The notes under the pieces: model-generated
Databases searched by the model: none
What the model saw: only the letters and a program-made list of their open reading frames with translations
What the model was told of the DNA's origin: nothing
Position numbers and translations under genes: made by a program
Part shown: one piece after another, positions 46,601 to 57,534 of the stretch
Position numbering within the stretch: position 1 is the stretch's first letter
Layout: every line of letters starts with the position of its first letter
DNA from: Lyophyllum atratum
Lineage: Eukaryota; Basidiomycota; Agaricomycetes; Agaricales; Lyophyllaceae
DNA: 64,000 nucleotides
Reading direction: 5' to 3'
Assembly (NCBI GenBank): GCA_014905825.1
Contig: JACGCN010000072.1
Span: forward strand, 1-64,000

Positions 46601-46992
46601 TCCGGGTACTCGTCTCGTTTCCCGTAACCGACGGAGGGACGAAGGATGAAGGCCCTCCAGACGGACGCGGTCAGGACCTGGGGATTCATGGTATAGTCGA
46701 AGGGTCCAAGATGGCCATCGAAACGTCGCACCGCTCGGTCGGGCAAAGTTCGGGACTCGAAGTGAGGAGGAGGCAACCCGGGGTAAAAGGGACGCTGCGC
46801 CGAGTTCGGCGACCACACCTCGTAAGCAGGGATGAGAGGGTCGGAGGGGTGTTGGTCAACGATTCGTCCCGAATGCTGATTGAACGGAGGAAGGTTGAAA
46901 GTAAGGGAATCGTCGACGATCGGGGAGTCGTCGTATCCGCTGAAGCTACGTAGCCTCGCGACCGTGTATCGACGGGAGTCTTCGGGGGCCAT
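43648..46992 (-). CDS. Extra ORF behind pol in the gypsy element (interrupted by one TAG)
   Basis: This is one frame of 329 codons (MAPEDSRRYTV..), a single TAG at 46005-46003, then 784 further codons in the same frame to 43648. It stands where envelope genes stand in some gypsy elements, but I see no signal peptide or membrane span. The first part is a compact domain rich in aromatic residues (ASVWRAFILRPSVGYGKRDE, VTYEDAVDLGVAIQRGLKEK). The second part has a central Ser-Pro-Arg region with tandem RRRSPSPPPF units (44560-44720), like an SR protein, then Pro-rich linkers and a basic C-terminus. A 69-nt segment, 46033-45965 on the minus strand, begins GTACGA and ends CTAG, contains the stop and is a multiple of three; splicing it would fuse both parts into a protein of about 1090 residues. 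The function is unknown. Confidence 0.6.
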
Positions 46993-47063
46993 GAGCGTTT
47001 TTTGTTTAGAGGCAAGGAGTGGGAAGGGTAGTCGATAGAAGTTTTTTTTGTCGTTGAAGTGGG

Positions 47064-47210
47064 GTAGCGCCTCAGGTCGTAGTCGCGCCTCTGGGCGCGC
47101 CTCTGATCCTGGTCGACTTTTTTAGATTGTTTTCGGGAGTTTTGTGGCGAGGGTTAAGTAGCGCCTCAGGTCGTGTCGCGCCGCAGGGCGCGCCTTCGAT
47201 CCTGGTCGTC
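47064..47210. repeat. Imperfect direct repeat in the spacer behind pol
   Basis: Two ~53-bp units, 47064-47117 and 47158-47210, both start GTAGCGCCTCAGGTCGT and end CTGATCCTGGTCGAC or TCGATCCTGGTCGTC. They lie between the pol stop and the start of the extra ORF. They may be a duplicated signal for the downstream ORF or simply slippage. Confidence 0.7.
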
Positions 47211-47436
47211 TTCCTCGGGTTTTCTTGATGTAGCGAGGTGGAACGAATCCACAAGGCGCCTCGGACTAGTTAGAGCGCAAAGGTACGCGTTAACTACCAA
47301 GTCGCCGCCACGCAGGTAGTTTAGAGGGGTAGTAGAGTAGGTATAGGCGCGATAAGGTAGTGGGGTGAAGGAAAGGAAGAAGAGAGAGAGATGACCATCG
47401 ATAACACAAATTTTGAAACTCCGCCCAAGTTTCCCA

Positions 47437-50400
47437 TCACGGGAGCCCAGCCATCGCGTGATATTCGCGTTTAAGCGCGGGCACGTTGTGAATAGCATAT
47501 TCCGATACCCAGCTGTCCTCGGTGGGGTCATAGCCTCGCCAACGAATGAGATACTCGCGTCTGTTCCCAGTTTTCCGTCCCGTGATGCGGTGTCCCAATA
47601 TGGCTTCTACTTCGAACTCCTCAGAAGCGATAAAGTCTCGAGTGGGCGGTAATTGAGTCCGCTCGCCGAATCGGGGATGGGAAGGTGTATAACGTCGTAG
47701 ATGCTCGAGATTAAACACGGGATGCATGGGGTAGGTATCGGGCAACCGTAGCCGGTACACCACGGGGTTAACTTTCTCCATAACTTCAAACGGGCCAATT
47801 ACGCGTTGTACGAGTTTCCGTCCGGTGCCTTCGACATCTACCAGCTCCAGGGAGTGGGGGTTGACTAAGGCCCATTCTCCCGGTTTAAATTCAACCACGG
47901 GGCGACGACTCTTGTTATAAGCTTTAGCTTGGCGCTCCTGAGCTAAGATCACCGCATCTCTGGCAGCCTTTCGATGGACTTCTAAGGCTTCCACAAAATC
48001 TTCGCCTTTCTGGCTGGGCATGAACGGGCGAGTCACTGGATCCCCTTGAGGAACTACTACGCTAGCTGTGGTCTGCGGCTTGTAACCCATAAGGAGGAAA
48101 TTGGGGGCATAGGTAGTAGATGAATGCACCGCTGAGTTGTACGCGTGGGCTAACGCGGACAGCCACTGAGCCCACGAAGATCGATCCGTAGCCACATAAG
48201 CGCGTAGCATTTGCTCGATAGTAGCGTTCAGGATTTCGGTCTGACCATCCGTTTGAGGGTGATGAGTGGATGATAGCGCCATTACGCTACCGTAGCTTTC
48301 TACCACTGATCTCCAGAACACCGTGGACCAGCGCTTGTCGCGATCAGCGATTATGCGCTCCGGTAACCCATAGACGTTAGCCACCTTTTCGACGAAGATT
48401 TTGGCGAATCCGTCTTGAGAGAGGTCTTGAAAGGTGGGAATGAATAGGCCGTAACGAGTCAATTTGTCGACAATCACGAGAACGGCGGTATAATTTTCGG
48501 TCCCTGAAGGGGGTAACCCTGTTATAAGATCCAAGGAAACTGTAGCGAAAGGTCGAGCGGGAATGTGGGCGGGGCGGAGTCCTCCCATTTTCCGCAAGTG
48601 ATCAGTCTTTATCTTCTGGCATACGTCGCAGGAATATACGAAGTCATACGCGTCTTTATGCATGGTAGGCCAGAAGAATAGCTCCCTGAGACGGGATAAG
48701 AGTCGTCTAGGACCAGCATGAGCGCTCTCGAAAGGGGACTCGTGAATCCACCGTAAAACGTAGCTAATCTGTCCCTTCGGGACACAAAGCCTAGTGTTCC
48801 AATCCGCGTCGATAAAGTAAAGCAAGCCATTACTGCCCTTTTGAAAGTGAGAGGGAGTTAGGACTGTGTTTGGATTGGGGATTTCATCCGGGTATCGTTT
48901 AACGAAGTAGGGATCCAAGGGATAGGCCGTAGCGAACTTTTTAATCATGTCTGGATTCATGGATACGAGCAGATGGGATTTGTTAGACCAGTCGTCTTTG
49001 GGAGCATCTTTGGAAGGAGACACTCCAGCTGGATAGGTCCAAGGATCGTTATTAGGGAATGGAAGGTTGTCGGTCGGGGTAGCGAGGTCCTCGTTAGAGA
49101 GCTCAGCTTCTCGATCTTTTGGATCGAGATCGCCCGGGAGCGCTGCAGCAGCTCCTTTTGACTTTCGATTTTTTGGGAGCGCTTGAGCAGCTCCTTCAGC
49201 CTCGTCGTTTGGGAGCGCTTGAGCGGCTCCTTCAGTCTCATTATTAGGGAGCGCTTCAGCAGCTCCTCTCCTAGTCAAAACACGGTTAACTTCCTTCTCG
49301 ATGACATCTTCCCACCACCAAATCGTAAAAGCCGCCTTCTTGGCCGGAGCGTGACTTCCAGCGTCTTCGATAGACTGAGCGTGAGTTTGGGTTGCGTCAT
49401 CAGGAATGATAGGTGGAGTGTTGTCGCGCAGAGGAGAATTATGCTGCGGTATGCGAGGTAGGCGGGATAAGGGGTCGACATTTGAATGTACCCGGCCTGG
49501 ACGATGCACTATCTTAAGGCCAGGGTAAGCCGCATACACAGCCCCCCACGCAGCTAATCTCCGATTTGCGTTCTCGTATACGCGCGCCCACTGCAGCGCC
49601 GCGTGATCCGTAACCAAAATAACAGTCTCGCCCTCAATGAAGGGCTGAAACTTGACCAACGCCTCCTTAGCGCCGAGCGCCTCACGCTCAGTGGCGCTAT
49701 AATTCCGTTCAGCCTGGGACAGGGTCCGACTCCAATAGCAGATCACTCGTTCCACTCGCACAGTCGTGGAGTCCAGAGTCGTACCCCACTTGTGCCGAGT
49801 GCCCAAGCCTTCATCGACGTCCTTCGAAAGGGAGGGGACTAGACTAGGAAGGTCCACCCCCGCGACCCAGGCTTTCGACAGCCGATCGTACATGGGAGTG
49901 CCCTTGAGGTCAGCCACCGCCATAGACTGAACCTGCTGAAGGCTAGCGCCCAGCGCAAAATCTGAGGCGTCAGTGTACAGGCCGTACGGCTGACCCCGTT
50001 CCGGGTGTCCCAACACGGGAGCGCTGGCGAGCGCGTCCTTAATCTGGGAAAAGGCAATTTCGTGCGCCGCTTCCCAAGTAAAGCGCGCACCCTTCTTGAG
50101 GAGAGCGAAGAGGGGGGCGGCCAAGAATGAATAGAAGGGAACGTAAGACGAGAAATAAACCACCATGCCCAGGAATTTCTGCAGCTCCGGAATGGAGCGC
50201 GGTCGCGCGAGATCAATGATCGCTGCAACTTTCTCCTGATGCGTCGATAACCCTAGGCGTGAAACCTTTTGACCAAGGAGGAGGATAGAAGAGTAACCGA
50301 CGAAACACTTGGGTGGGGACAGTGTGATACCGGCGTCAGCAATGGCGCCCAACACCTGGTCGAGGTGCACAATATGTTCGTCCCAGGACTTGGAGAACAC

Positions 50401-53400
50401 CACAATGTCGTCAATATAAACCAATGTGAAAAGCCACAAGAATGGAGCCAGCACGCCTTGCATAATGCGCTGGAATATAGAAGGACCATTACGCAGACCG
50501 AACGGCATGCGTTTGAATTGATAGAGTCCCAGATGACAGCGGAATGCCGTGCGCGGTTTAGCCTCGTCAGCCATCTCCAGTTGCGTGAAGCCAGCCAAGG
50601 CGTCGAAGACCGACACAACTTGGGCGCCAGACAGAGCTTGGATGATTTCAGCTTGCCTGGGAATGGGGAATTCATCCGGTATGGTCTTCGCATTGAGTTT
50701 GCGGTAATCGACCACGAGTCGAGGCTTTCCGTTGCGATAAACGACTACGACGGGGAAGCCCCAGGGGCTGCGCGAGGGTTCGATGACCCCCGCTTCGAAC
50801 CAAGCATTGACTTGCTTCTCGATGACCTCGCGTTTGGCGGGCGAAGCACCGTACATTGGGACGGAGATAGGTTGCGTCCCAGGTTGTAGAGGAACTTCCA
50901 CCTTGGCATCGACATGCCCCAGGCGTCCGTCTAGACCGAAAGCCAGTTTGTTTTTGCGGAGGACGTCAAAGAGCTTCGGCTTCACGTCTTCCGGCACATC
51001 CGGGCCCAGATTTACCAGGTCGGCGATGTCGCCTTCCATCCTCTCATCCGGCAGAGCCGTCGTTTTAGGGCCCCAGTTCTCGTCGCCCTCCAATTTATCG
51101 TCAGAAGGGGATCCAGCGTCAGCAGTACCCAAGTCTTGCACGCGCAGAGAACCTTCAATCACCGACTTCAGAGCTTCGGCGGAGGCATTGTATTTATCCC
51201 ATTCCTCCAGTGTAGCGGGTGCGTCCGCAAAGGAGCTGGGATCCTTAAGGTAACCCACCACGTCCCCCTTCCTGATGTACCAGGGAGTCTTGGAGGGATT
51301 GGCGATGGGGATATATGGAGCGTCAGACGTAATCCAAGTTGTCGGCGCGGCCATAACTGACAAGTTCGGGTCGCCGATGATAACCTTTTCGACGATCCAT
51401 TCCTTCCTGTCTCCGAAGGGCGCTTCGACCGGAACATTATGCACCGATTCAGCAGTAATGAGCCGATCCTCAGCTGCCACGACAGGGGGATCAGTATGAC
51501 CAAATCCTTTGGCGCGCACATTGCTGCGCCGTACCGTCTTCGAACGTATGAAGGACTGAGTGGTGTAGGCCTTCCTTATTTCAAAGCCTAGGTCGACAGC
51601 TTGAGCGGAGGAAGCGGGAATGATCAAGTCCGAGTCTCCCACAAGCACTTCGCTATGGCCAGTTACGTGTCGCGTAAGTCCGAGTTCGTAGGCGGTCTGG
51701 AAATCTTCGCCTAGTAGCAACGGGACGTTCATGTCTCGAACGATGTACGCTTCGAGGTCAAACGAGACCATTCGCTTGTCCATAGATTCAGCGTAAATCT
51801 TGGTCTTAATGTATCCTAGGACTCGAGCGTTTCCAGTAAGGTGGTATAATTTGATTCGAAGGCCTTCCTTAGGCTTCGGGAGACCTGGAAGCGACGCCCA
51901 GTATTCTTCAGACATGAGAGTAATGTCAGCGCCGGAATCAAGACGTCCTTGGATAGGAGCCTGATCCGTCGCTCCGACGTGTACTTTCATATGTAGAGCC
52001 TTAGATCCTAGAGATCCATAGCCGTCTGGAAGGGAACAGATTTTGCGAGCCTCGACGATCTCGACGTAAGGAGGAGGGGGTAGGTGTTTTTCGTCGCTAT
52101 CCGTAGGGATTTCATAGCGCCAACGTAATTTCTTCTCTTCCTTACGGACAGCGAACATAACTCGCCGCCTAAAGTTGCGATTGGCTCCAGGGTATGCGTT
52201 GGGGAACGCCTCAGCAAGATAGACATATTTAGGTTCGTTGGTCTCAGGTTCACGCGCGGCATAAGCGGAAGCAGGGGCCTTAGATTCAACTAGCATAGCT
52301 ACATACGCTCTATCCTGCTGAGCCAAGTCGGCGGGGTCGATATCAACGGTAATCAAGTTAGCTGATCGTAACGAATCCCATTTCCCGTAGTGAGGGCAGT
52401 CTCGAGCGAAGTGTCGAGTGCTTGTGCAAATATAGCAGCCGCCATTAGGGGGTCGGGCGCTCGATACGCTGTCATCGCGTGCGAAATGATAACCGTCGAC
52501 GACTTTGCCTTCCGGCCAAGGTCTTTTCTCTTTAGTGGGCTTGGAACCCCTAGCTCGTACGGGATGGGCCTCCTTCTCCCCGTCGTCCAAGTACTCATTA
52601 TCACGATCATCATCGTTTTCCAGCATAAAGGCAGGCGTAGCGTCGCCGAGTAGATCGTCCATGGCTTGAATCTCCACGTTGTGGGCGTTGCGATCTCGGC
52701 GACCGCCACGATAGAAGGTGGGTGCGCGCATGCGCTCCGCAAGTGTCCACCCGCCAACCAGGACTTCTGCCATTCGGCTAGCTGTAGCCATGAGAGTGAA
52801 TATAGAGGGGCATACTCGCTCATTGAGAATAGAGTCCCATTCAGTAGGTTTGGTGCGGAGGATGCATGAGACGGCCTTGGTTCCGTCGGGGTCGTCGGGG
52901 AACAGGAAGGAATGATAGCGAATACGACGCTGAATGAAGTCCAAGGGGAATTCGCGTTCGTGACCCTTCTGCCGGAACTTCATTTCCTCGAATTCGAAGG
53001 TTCGTTCCTTGATCCAATTTTCATCGAGGAATTGCGCTCGAATGCCGAGTAGCATGACGTTCCAATCTTGGGATAGGTAGGTACGGTTATCTTCGGGTAA
53101 GTTGTCCCACCAGGACTGAGCGCGCTCCGACCATTTGTATGGTGCCAGCTGCGCTAAACCTTCCCGCATTTTCTGTCCCAATCCCGCTAATTTGGCCATG
53201 GAACTGAGGTAGTTAAGAGCCGAAGCTCCCTTGCCGTCCCAAGAAGGCAGGACCGAGATATTCAGCTTGTGATTGAGCTGCCATTCTTCGACATAATCGT
53301 TGTTAAAGTTTTGATGAGGAAGTCCTCCTCCACCAGGTGCGCCACCTCCTCCTCCTGCACCACCTCCTCCAGGGGCTCCGCCTCCACCAGGAGCACCACC

Positions 53401-55470
53401 TCCTGGGAAACCTCCGTTTCCAGGGTCTCCTCCGGGGGGTCCTCCAGGATTGCCCCCTGGGGCAGCTCCGCCAAAGGGAGCGCCTCCTCCCGGGGGTCCT
53501 CTGTTGCCTCCGCCGCCTCCGCCGCCTCCATTACCGCTCGGATCGTTTCCCGGGGCAGCTTCTCCTGGAGCGCCACCTGCGGGTAAACCAGCGCTTCCTC
53601 CATCTGGAGGACCGCCGTTAGGGTCCTTGGTAGAGTTGGAAGGGGCTACGTGAGGAGCGGTCTGGTACGAATAACTAGTCCAATTCGTAGGAGCAGGGAT
53701 CTGAGTCGCGTTAACCGCGAAAGACGCTGGTAAATTCCGCATTGTGTCCATAGAAGCGGGAGGTTGCATCGACAATGGCCCCCCAGGCTGCAAGGCGGGA
53801 TCGCCCGAACCCGCAGTAGTCGGAGCAGCGACAGACGAAGGGGGAGCGGCGATGGATGAGCCTTGTCTCCCAAAGCTCGAGATCGAGCCGACTCCTGGTA
53901 GAGTCGATATGGCATGGTCCCGAGTAATGCTTGAGATAGAATCTGGAAGATCAAATCGAAGGTTTCGATTCGCCAACGCAGATGAGATAGAAGGGACATA
54001 GTCGGAAGTCGCAGCGTCTATATTACCCCTAATGTCTTCAGAGATAGAAGTGAGGTCGGACTCGACGGAAGATCGTTGGGGAGATGGATTCCGAGTGGAT
54101 CGGGCGCGGTGGTGGTAGTATACTCCAGCTGCGTATTCAGGATCTCCGTTGAGAAACTCTCGCTGGGCAGCGGCTAGAGGGTGATCAGAGGCGACTCGGT
54201 AGTCTGGTCGAGTCACCAGCTTGCGCAGCTCGGTTCTCGGGGACGCAGTGCCGAAAGCAGATCTCAATGAGAAGTTTGTCGAGTCGAGGGAGCTTACAGA
54301 GTCTAAGTCGTCCGGTCGTAAGAACATACGGTCGAAACTCTTGAAGAAGTTCCCGATATGTATAGCAGCCACAGTCACACGGCGCTGGAGAGCGTGAAAG
54401 GTGAGGACAATCTCCGTTCTGTGCGAATTCCAACCCATGCTCCGGATGAACATAAAGTCAGGATCCAAACGGAATCGATTCTTCGGTCCTTGGTAGAGAA
54501 AGTCGGCGAAGGCGTCTAAGACTTGATGGACCGCTAAGATCGTCTGAGTGGCCTCTTTGAGCAAGGGCTTATTCAACGAATACATAGTGTCGGTTCCGGT
54601 ACCGTATCGGACTAAATCGGTAGTGGAGACCTTGTGACCTTGAAAGGTTTTTATGGCACCATCCAAGTTGACCCACAAGAGATCACGATGGGGCCGTGTC
54701 GCACGAATGATGATTTCGCGAACTATGTTCGACTCCGTACGGCTTCGACCCGGGAGCCGACCATCTACGCCCCCGTATCGAGTAATAGGGTCGTAGTCCT
54801 TAGCTGGGTCGAGGACTGGATGGAATCGGTAGTTGGAACAACTGATTGGCTCGTTCCTGAACTTGATGCTGGCTAGAGCGGGAATCCCGTTGAATATGAA
54901 GGGATGGGTATCGTATAGCCGCGGTGCTCGAGGACGCTTCGTCACGTCGGAGTCAGCGACTGAGCTTCGACCTTCGGGAGGGGGTGTCGGTTCCGTCAGG
55001 AAGCTTAACGACGGAACGGCCGATTCGGAACGTTCGTCAGCTGAGCGATAGCTCGAAGCGCCGGAGATGACGGGAGGGAGATCCAACGAGGGGTCCAACG
55101 GGGCAGCGTCGACGATGACGCGCCCTACGGTCACGGAGGGAGGGGGAGCGAAAGCGGTTTCTAGCTCCAACAGAGGTCCTTGCAACGGTAGAGTTGGGCC
55201 TGGGGGAGAACCCTCCAAGTCGGGTTCGTTCTCGATGGTAGGGGATCGGTTGAGCGCCGAAGACGTCGCTTTACCCTGCGCCTTAGAGGCAGCTGGTTTC
55301 GCAGGGACCGGCTCCGCGATTGCCGTGCCCCCCGTGGTGGGAGAGGAAATCGAAGAGGGGGCGCCTCCCGAGGGAGTCGCCAGTCGACTGGATGAACGTT
55401 TCTGGGCAGCGGCAGGCGCTGCTCCAGGTGGGCTGTTCGACGGATTGGATACAAAGCGTTTCGGCGGCAT
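47437..55470 (-). CDS. Gag-Pol polyprotein of the Ty3/gypsy chromovirus
   Basis: This is one uninterrupted 2677-codon frame starting MPPKRFVSNPSNSPPG; Gag and Pol are fused without a frameshift. The N-terminal ~950 residues are Gag-like, with a Gly/Pro-rich stretch around residues 610-715. A zinc knuckle follows (CYICTSTRHFARDC, C-X2-C-X4-H-X4-C, near residue 1010). The protease active site is LDSGAD (~1177). The reverse transcriptase runs from ~1560, with VFDALAGFTQLEM and the YIDD box (~1685). RNase H starts at YTDASDFALGASL. The integrase has a His/Cys finger ending CDVCQK, then a D,D,E core (SLDLITG, IIADRDKRW, TEILN). The C-terminus is a chromodomain (EFEVEAILGHRI..YLIRWRGYDPTEDSW). All catalytic residues are present, so the protein looks functional. 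Confidence 0.95.
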   Translation of the reverse strand: MPPKRFVSNPSNSPPGAAPAAAQKRSSSRLATPSGGAPSSISSPTTGGTAIAEPVPAKPAASKAQGKATSSALNRSPTIENEPDLEGSPPGPTLPLQGPLLELETAFAPPPSVTVGRVIVDAAPLDPSLDLPPVISGASSYRSADERSESAVPSLSFLTEPTPPPEGRSSVADSDVTKRPRAPRLYDTHPFIFNGIPALASIKFRNEPISCSNYRFHPVLDPAKDYDPITRYGGVDGRLPGRSRTESNIVREIIIRATRPHRDLLWVNLDGAIKTFQGHKVSTTDLVRYGTGTDTMYSLNKPLLKEATQTILAVHQVLDAFADFLYQGPKNRFRLDPDFMFIRSMGWNSHRTEIVLTFHALQRRVTVAAIHIGNFFKSFDRMFLRPDDLDSVSSLDSTNFSLRSAFGTASPRTELRKLVTRPDYRVASDHPLAAAQREFLNGDPEYAAGVYYHHRARSTRNPSPQRSSVESDLTSISEDIRGNIDAATSDYVPSISSALANRNLRFDLPDSISSITRDHAISTLPGVGSISSFGRQGSSIAAPPSSVAAPTTAGSGDPALQPGGPLSMQPPASMDTMRNLPASFAVNATQIPAPTNWTSYSYQTAPHVAPSNSTKDPNGGPPDGGSAGLPAGGAPGEAAPGNDPSGNGGGGGGGGNRGPPGGGAPFGGAAPGGNPGGPPGGDPGNGGFPGGGAPGGGGAPGGGGAGGGGGAPGGGGLPHQNFNNDYVEEWQLNHKLNISVLPSWDGKGASALNYLSSMAKLAGLGQKMREGLAQLAPYKWSERAQSWWDNLPEDNRTYLSQDWNVMLLGIRAQFLDENWIKERTFEFEEMKFRQKGHEREFPLDFIQRRIRYHSFLFPDDPDGTKAVSCILRTKPTEWDSILNERVCPSIFTLMATASRMAEVLVGGWTLAERMRAPTFYRGGRRDRNAHNVEIQAMDDLLGDATPAFMLENDDDRDNEYLDDGEKEAHPVRARGSKPTKEKRPWPEGKVVDGYHFARDDSVSSARPPNGGCYICTSTRHFARDCPHYGKWDSLRSANLITVDIDPADLAQQDRAYVAMLVESKAPASAYAAREPETNEPKYVYLAEAFPNAYPGANRNFRRRVMFAVRKEEKKLRWRYEIPTDSDEKHLPPPPYVEIVEARKICSLPDGYGSLGSKALHMKVHVGATDQAPIQGRLDSGADITLMSEEYWASLPGLPKPKEGLRIKLYHLTGNARVLGYIKTKIYAESMDKRMVSFDLEAYIVRDMNVPLLLGEDFQTAYELGLTRHVTGHSEVLVGDSDLIIPASSAQAVDLGFEIRKAYTTQSFIRSKTVRRSNVRAKGFGHTDPPVVAAEDRLITAESVHNVPVEAPFGDRKEWIVEKVIIGDPNLSVMAAPTTWITSDAPYIPIANPSKTPWYIRKGDVVGYLKDPSSFADAPATLEEWDKYNASAEALKSVIEGSLRVQDLGTADAGSPSDDKLEGDENWGPKTTALPDERMEGDIADLVNLGPDVPEDVKPKLFDVLRKNKLAFGLDGRLGHVDAKVEVPLQPGTQPISVPMYGASPAKREVIEKQVNAWFEAGVIEPSRSPWGFPVVVVYRNGKPRLVVDYRKLNAKTIPDEFPIPRQAEIIQALSGAQVVSVFDALAGFTQLEMADEAKPRTAFRCHLGLYQFKRMPFGLRNGPSIFQRIMQGVLAPFLWLFTLVYIDDIVVFSKSWDEHIVHLDQVLGAIADAGITLSPPKCFVGYSSILLLGQKVSRLGLSTHQEKVAAIIDLARPRSIPELQKFLGMVVYFSSYVPFYSFLAAPLFALLKKGARFTWEAAHEIAFSQIKDALASAPVLGHPERGQPYGLYTDASDFALGASLQQVQSMAVADLKGTPMYDRLSKAWVAGVDLPSLVPSLSKDVDEGLGTRHKWGTTLDSTTVRVERVICYWSRTLSQAERNYSATEREALGAKEALVKFQPFIEGETVILVTDHAALQWARVYENANRRLAAWGAVYAAYPGLKIVHRPGRVHSNVDPLSRLPRIPQHNSPLRDNTPPIIPDDATQTHAQSIEDAGSHAPAKKAAFTIWWWEDVIEKEVNRVLTRRGAAEALPNNETEGAAQALPNDEAEGAAQALPKNRKSKGAAAALPGDLDPKDREAELSNEDLATPTDNLPFPNNDPWTYPAGVSPSKDAPKDDWSNKSHLLVSMNPDMIKKFATAYPLDPYFVKRYPDEIPNPNTVLTPSHFQKGSNGLLYFIDADWNTRLCVPKGQISYVLRWIHESPFESAHAGPRRLLSRLRELFFWPTMHKDAYDFVYSCDVCQKIKTDHLRKMGGLRPAHIPARPFATVSLDLITGLPPSGTENYTAVLVIVDKLTRYGLFIPTFQDLSQDGFAKIFVEKVANVYGLPERIIADRDKRWSTVFWRSVVESYGSVMALSSTHHPQTDGQTEILNATIEQMLRAYVATDRSSWAQWLSALAHAYNSAVHSSTTYAPNFLLMGYKPQTTASVVVPQGDPVTRPFMPSQKGEDFVEALEVHRKAARDAVILAQERQAKAYNKSRRPVVEFKPGEWALVNPHSLELVDVEGTGRKLVQRVIGPFEVMEKVNPVVYRLRLPDTYPMHPVFNLEHLRRYTPSHPRFGERTQLPPTRDFIASEEFEVEAILGHRITGRKTGNRREYLIRWRGYDPTEDSWVSEYAIHNVPALKREYHAMAGLP

Positions 55471-55810
55471 ATCGTAGAGATGTCGAGGGGTAGAGTCGAA
55501 GCAGAGCGACTCCGGGAGATATAGGATTTAGGATAGGGGTTGGATCTTCCGGACCTTCGGGTGTAACGTAGGCAGATAGATCAAGGCGCGGAGCGGGATG
55601 GCGCTGACAGCAGCCGTCGTTATCGATGTGATTTTGGGGCGCTAAGCAGCCTTATCGATCGAATCGCGCTTTGGCGAGGATAGCCGAGAGATCCAGCATG
55701 TGAAGCAGCAGACTGAATTTGAAGGATTTTGAAACATGATGACGAGACGGCGAAAGGTTGAGCCGTCGAAAGGTAGAGAGTGGAGAGACTTCAGCACGCT
55801 TGGGTGAAGT

Positions 55811-55827
55811 CCGCGGTGCCCCCACCA
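55811..55827 (-). other. Putative primer-binding site of the gypsy element
   Basis: One base inside the 5' LTR the minus strand reads TGGTGGGGGCACCGCGG. It begins with TGG, the complement of a tRNA CCA end, and its complement ends CCCCCACCA. I cannot name the tRNA from memory. Confidence 0.55.
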
Positions 55828-55828
55828 T

Positions 55829-56270
55829 TGTGATGCGGCCATCCGAAATGGGCTTCTCGCGTGAGTGAAGTCCGTGAGGAAGAGGTGAGAGGGAGCCGCC
55901 GCAGAGGGGCGCTCGAACCTCTCAGGACCCAGAGCTGCTGCCACCGAGAGTGGGGCGCTGCATCTGGGTCGTCCGAGCTAGTAGTTGCCTGGGATCGACA
56001 GATCCGGCAGAGGGGCTCTGTTAGCCTGAGCGAGGCGTGTTGTGACCCAACACTGGGCCCCGTGGCTGGCGGGGAGGTCGAGCCGTCGCACCGATCGCGG
56101 TTCCCTAGCGTAGAGCGTAGATAGGATCCGAGATGATAGTAGTATTAGTGCGAGTCTCTAAGAGACTCGCGATGCAACGAATATACAAAGTCAACGTAAA
56201 TATGTACAAATACTGCCGGCCCGGGCACGCGCGCGATGGAAGAAGTGAAGTAGGAGTGGATACTGAATAC
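55829..56270 (-). repeat. 5' LTR of the gypsy element, main part
   Basis: These are 442 of the 452 bp. The remaining 10 bp (CTCCGTCACA) lie at 60878-60887, displaced by the inserted DNA transposon. It contains a perfect 10-bp inverted repeat with a one-base loop (GCGAGTCTCT / AGAGACTCGC, 56150-56170). Confidence 0.95.
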
Positions 56271-57534
56271 TAGACTCGCTACCAGTTCGCTCTCGCAGTG
56301 TGTATGTCTTTGTTGACACCCCCAACAACAACACAACAAAGACCACCTGCGATAGCGACTGGAAAACATGGTCATCATTTTGGCGGGAACCGTGTGACAC
56401 CACCAAACGTGTTTCGGGACTTCGTCAAATATTGATGTTAGATCTTCCTCTTGCGTCGACATTCGCCCTCTGGGTAGCACTTCTATGGGCAACTATTGTC
56501 TCTCCCGGCTTTTCATCTACACCTTGACTCTTCTTTTCATCTGTGCCGCATCGTACTCGGGAACGGAGCAGAAATGCCGCCCATGGATGCGATGATCTCT
56601 CTTGGCTGTCTTTGGAAATGCTGCTTTCTCGAACTCTGTGGGTGTCAAGCAGTGCAAATTGGCCACCTGTGAGGTCCCTTACATTAAGGCCATGTATAAG
56701 TCTCGTATCTGAAGCTGCAACCTCTTTGTTTTTGTCAACTCATGTTCGGATGATAGCAAAAGGTGAGTTTTCTTTGTAGCACGTCCCGCTAATATTCATT
56801 TATCATCTTTTTCCAGCACTGTAGTGCTCTCTGTATCACATACACTTTATACAATGTCATTCTGCCATCATTTACTGCCTCAACAACTCGTTTTCGGATG
56901 TGACGGCTTCGAAATCCCACAACCTGGGACATTGGGAACACCAGGTTGATATCTTGATGAGAGGACTGACCGTTCATGTATGTAAACGTATTACAGAGTT
57001 GAGATCAAGTTTTATTTTGGTGTCTTGGGATGGAAGGGCTCAACGTCGACCGATTTCTGAGTCCTGATGACTGCCAAATCATCGAAATTTGACTAAGTCC
57101 CGTGTCACACTTGGCGGGCGAAAGTGTGACCCCGCAATGTGACTGACCGTGCATTCCAGCCGCTATCGCATGAGTTTATGTGGAGAGGCGCAACGCGGGC
57201 AAACAGAATGGTGTTTGTATCTATTTGATCGCCCTACATCCTGAATATGAAAAGAGATAATCCGAATTATGTCCCAACCATCCCCAGTATGGCCGAAAGA
57301 GAGTTATGTTATCTATTGTTGAACAAATCTCCAGGTTTCGGTCAGTTCAAACCGGATATAGATAATGTTACTGCAGAGAAACAATGTGTTCGTGCATGCT
57401 CCAGACATCTTGAAATTAGACATTCCTGATGTCAAATGAACAAAACCTGCTCCTTAACTAAAGACCGAGATCTGCACAAGAATTGAGGCAATTGCTATTT
57501 GATTTGATTTTTAATTTGAGCCGAGTTCTCCACG

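Noticed and set aside
52353..52823. Several 70-156-codon frames in other phases across Gag-Pol
   Set aside because: They overlap the uninterrupted Gag-Pol frame with recognised catalytic motifs and carry none themselves.
55905..55925. GAGGTTCGAGCGCC in the gypsy LTR (minus strand) resembling a tRNA T loop
   Set aside because: No A box with the usual sequence precedes it and no cloverleaf can be drawn; it lies in an LTR.
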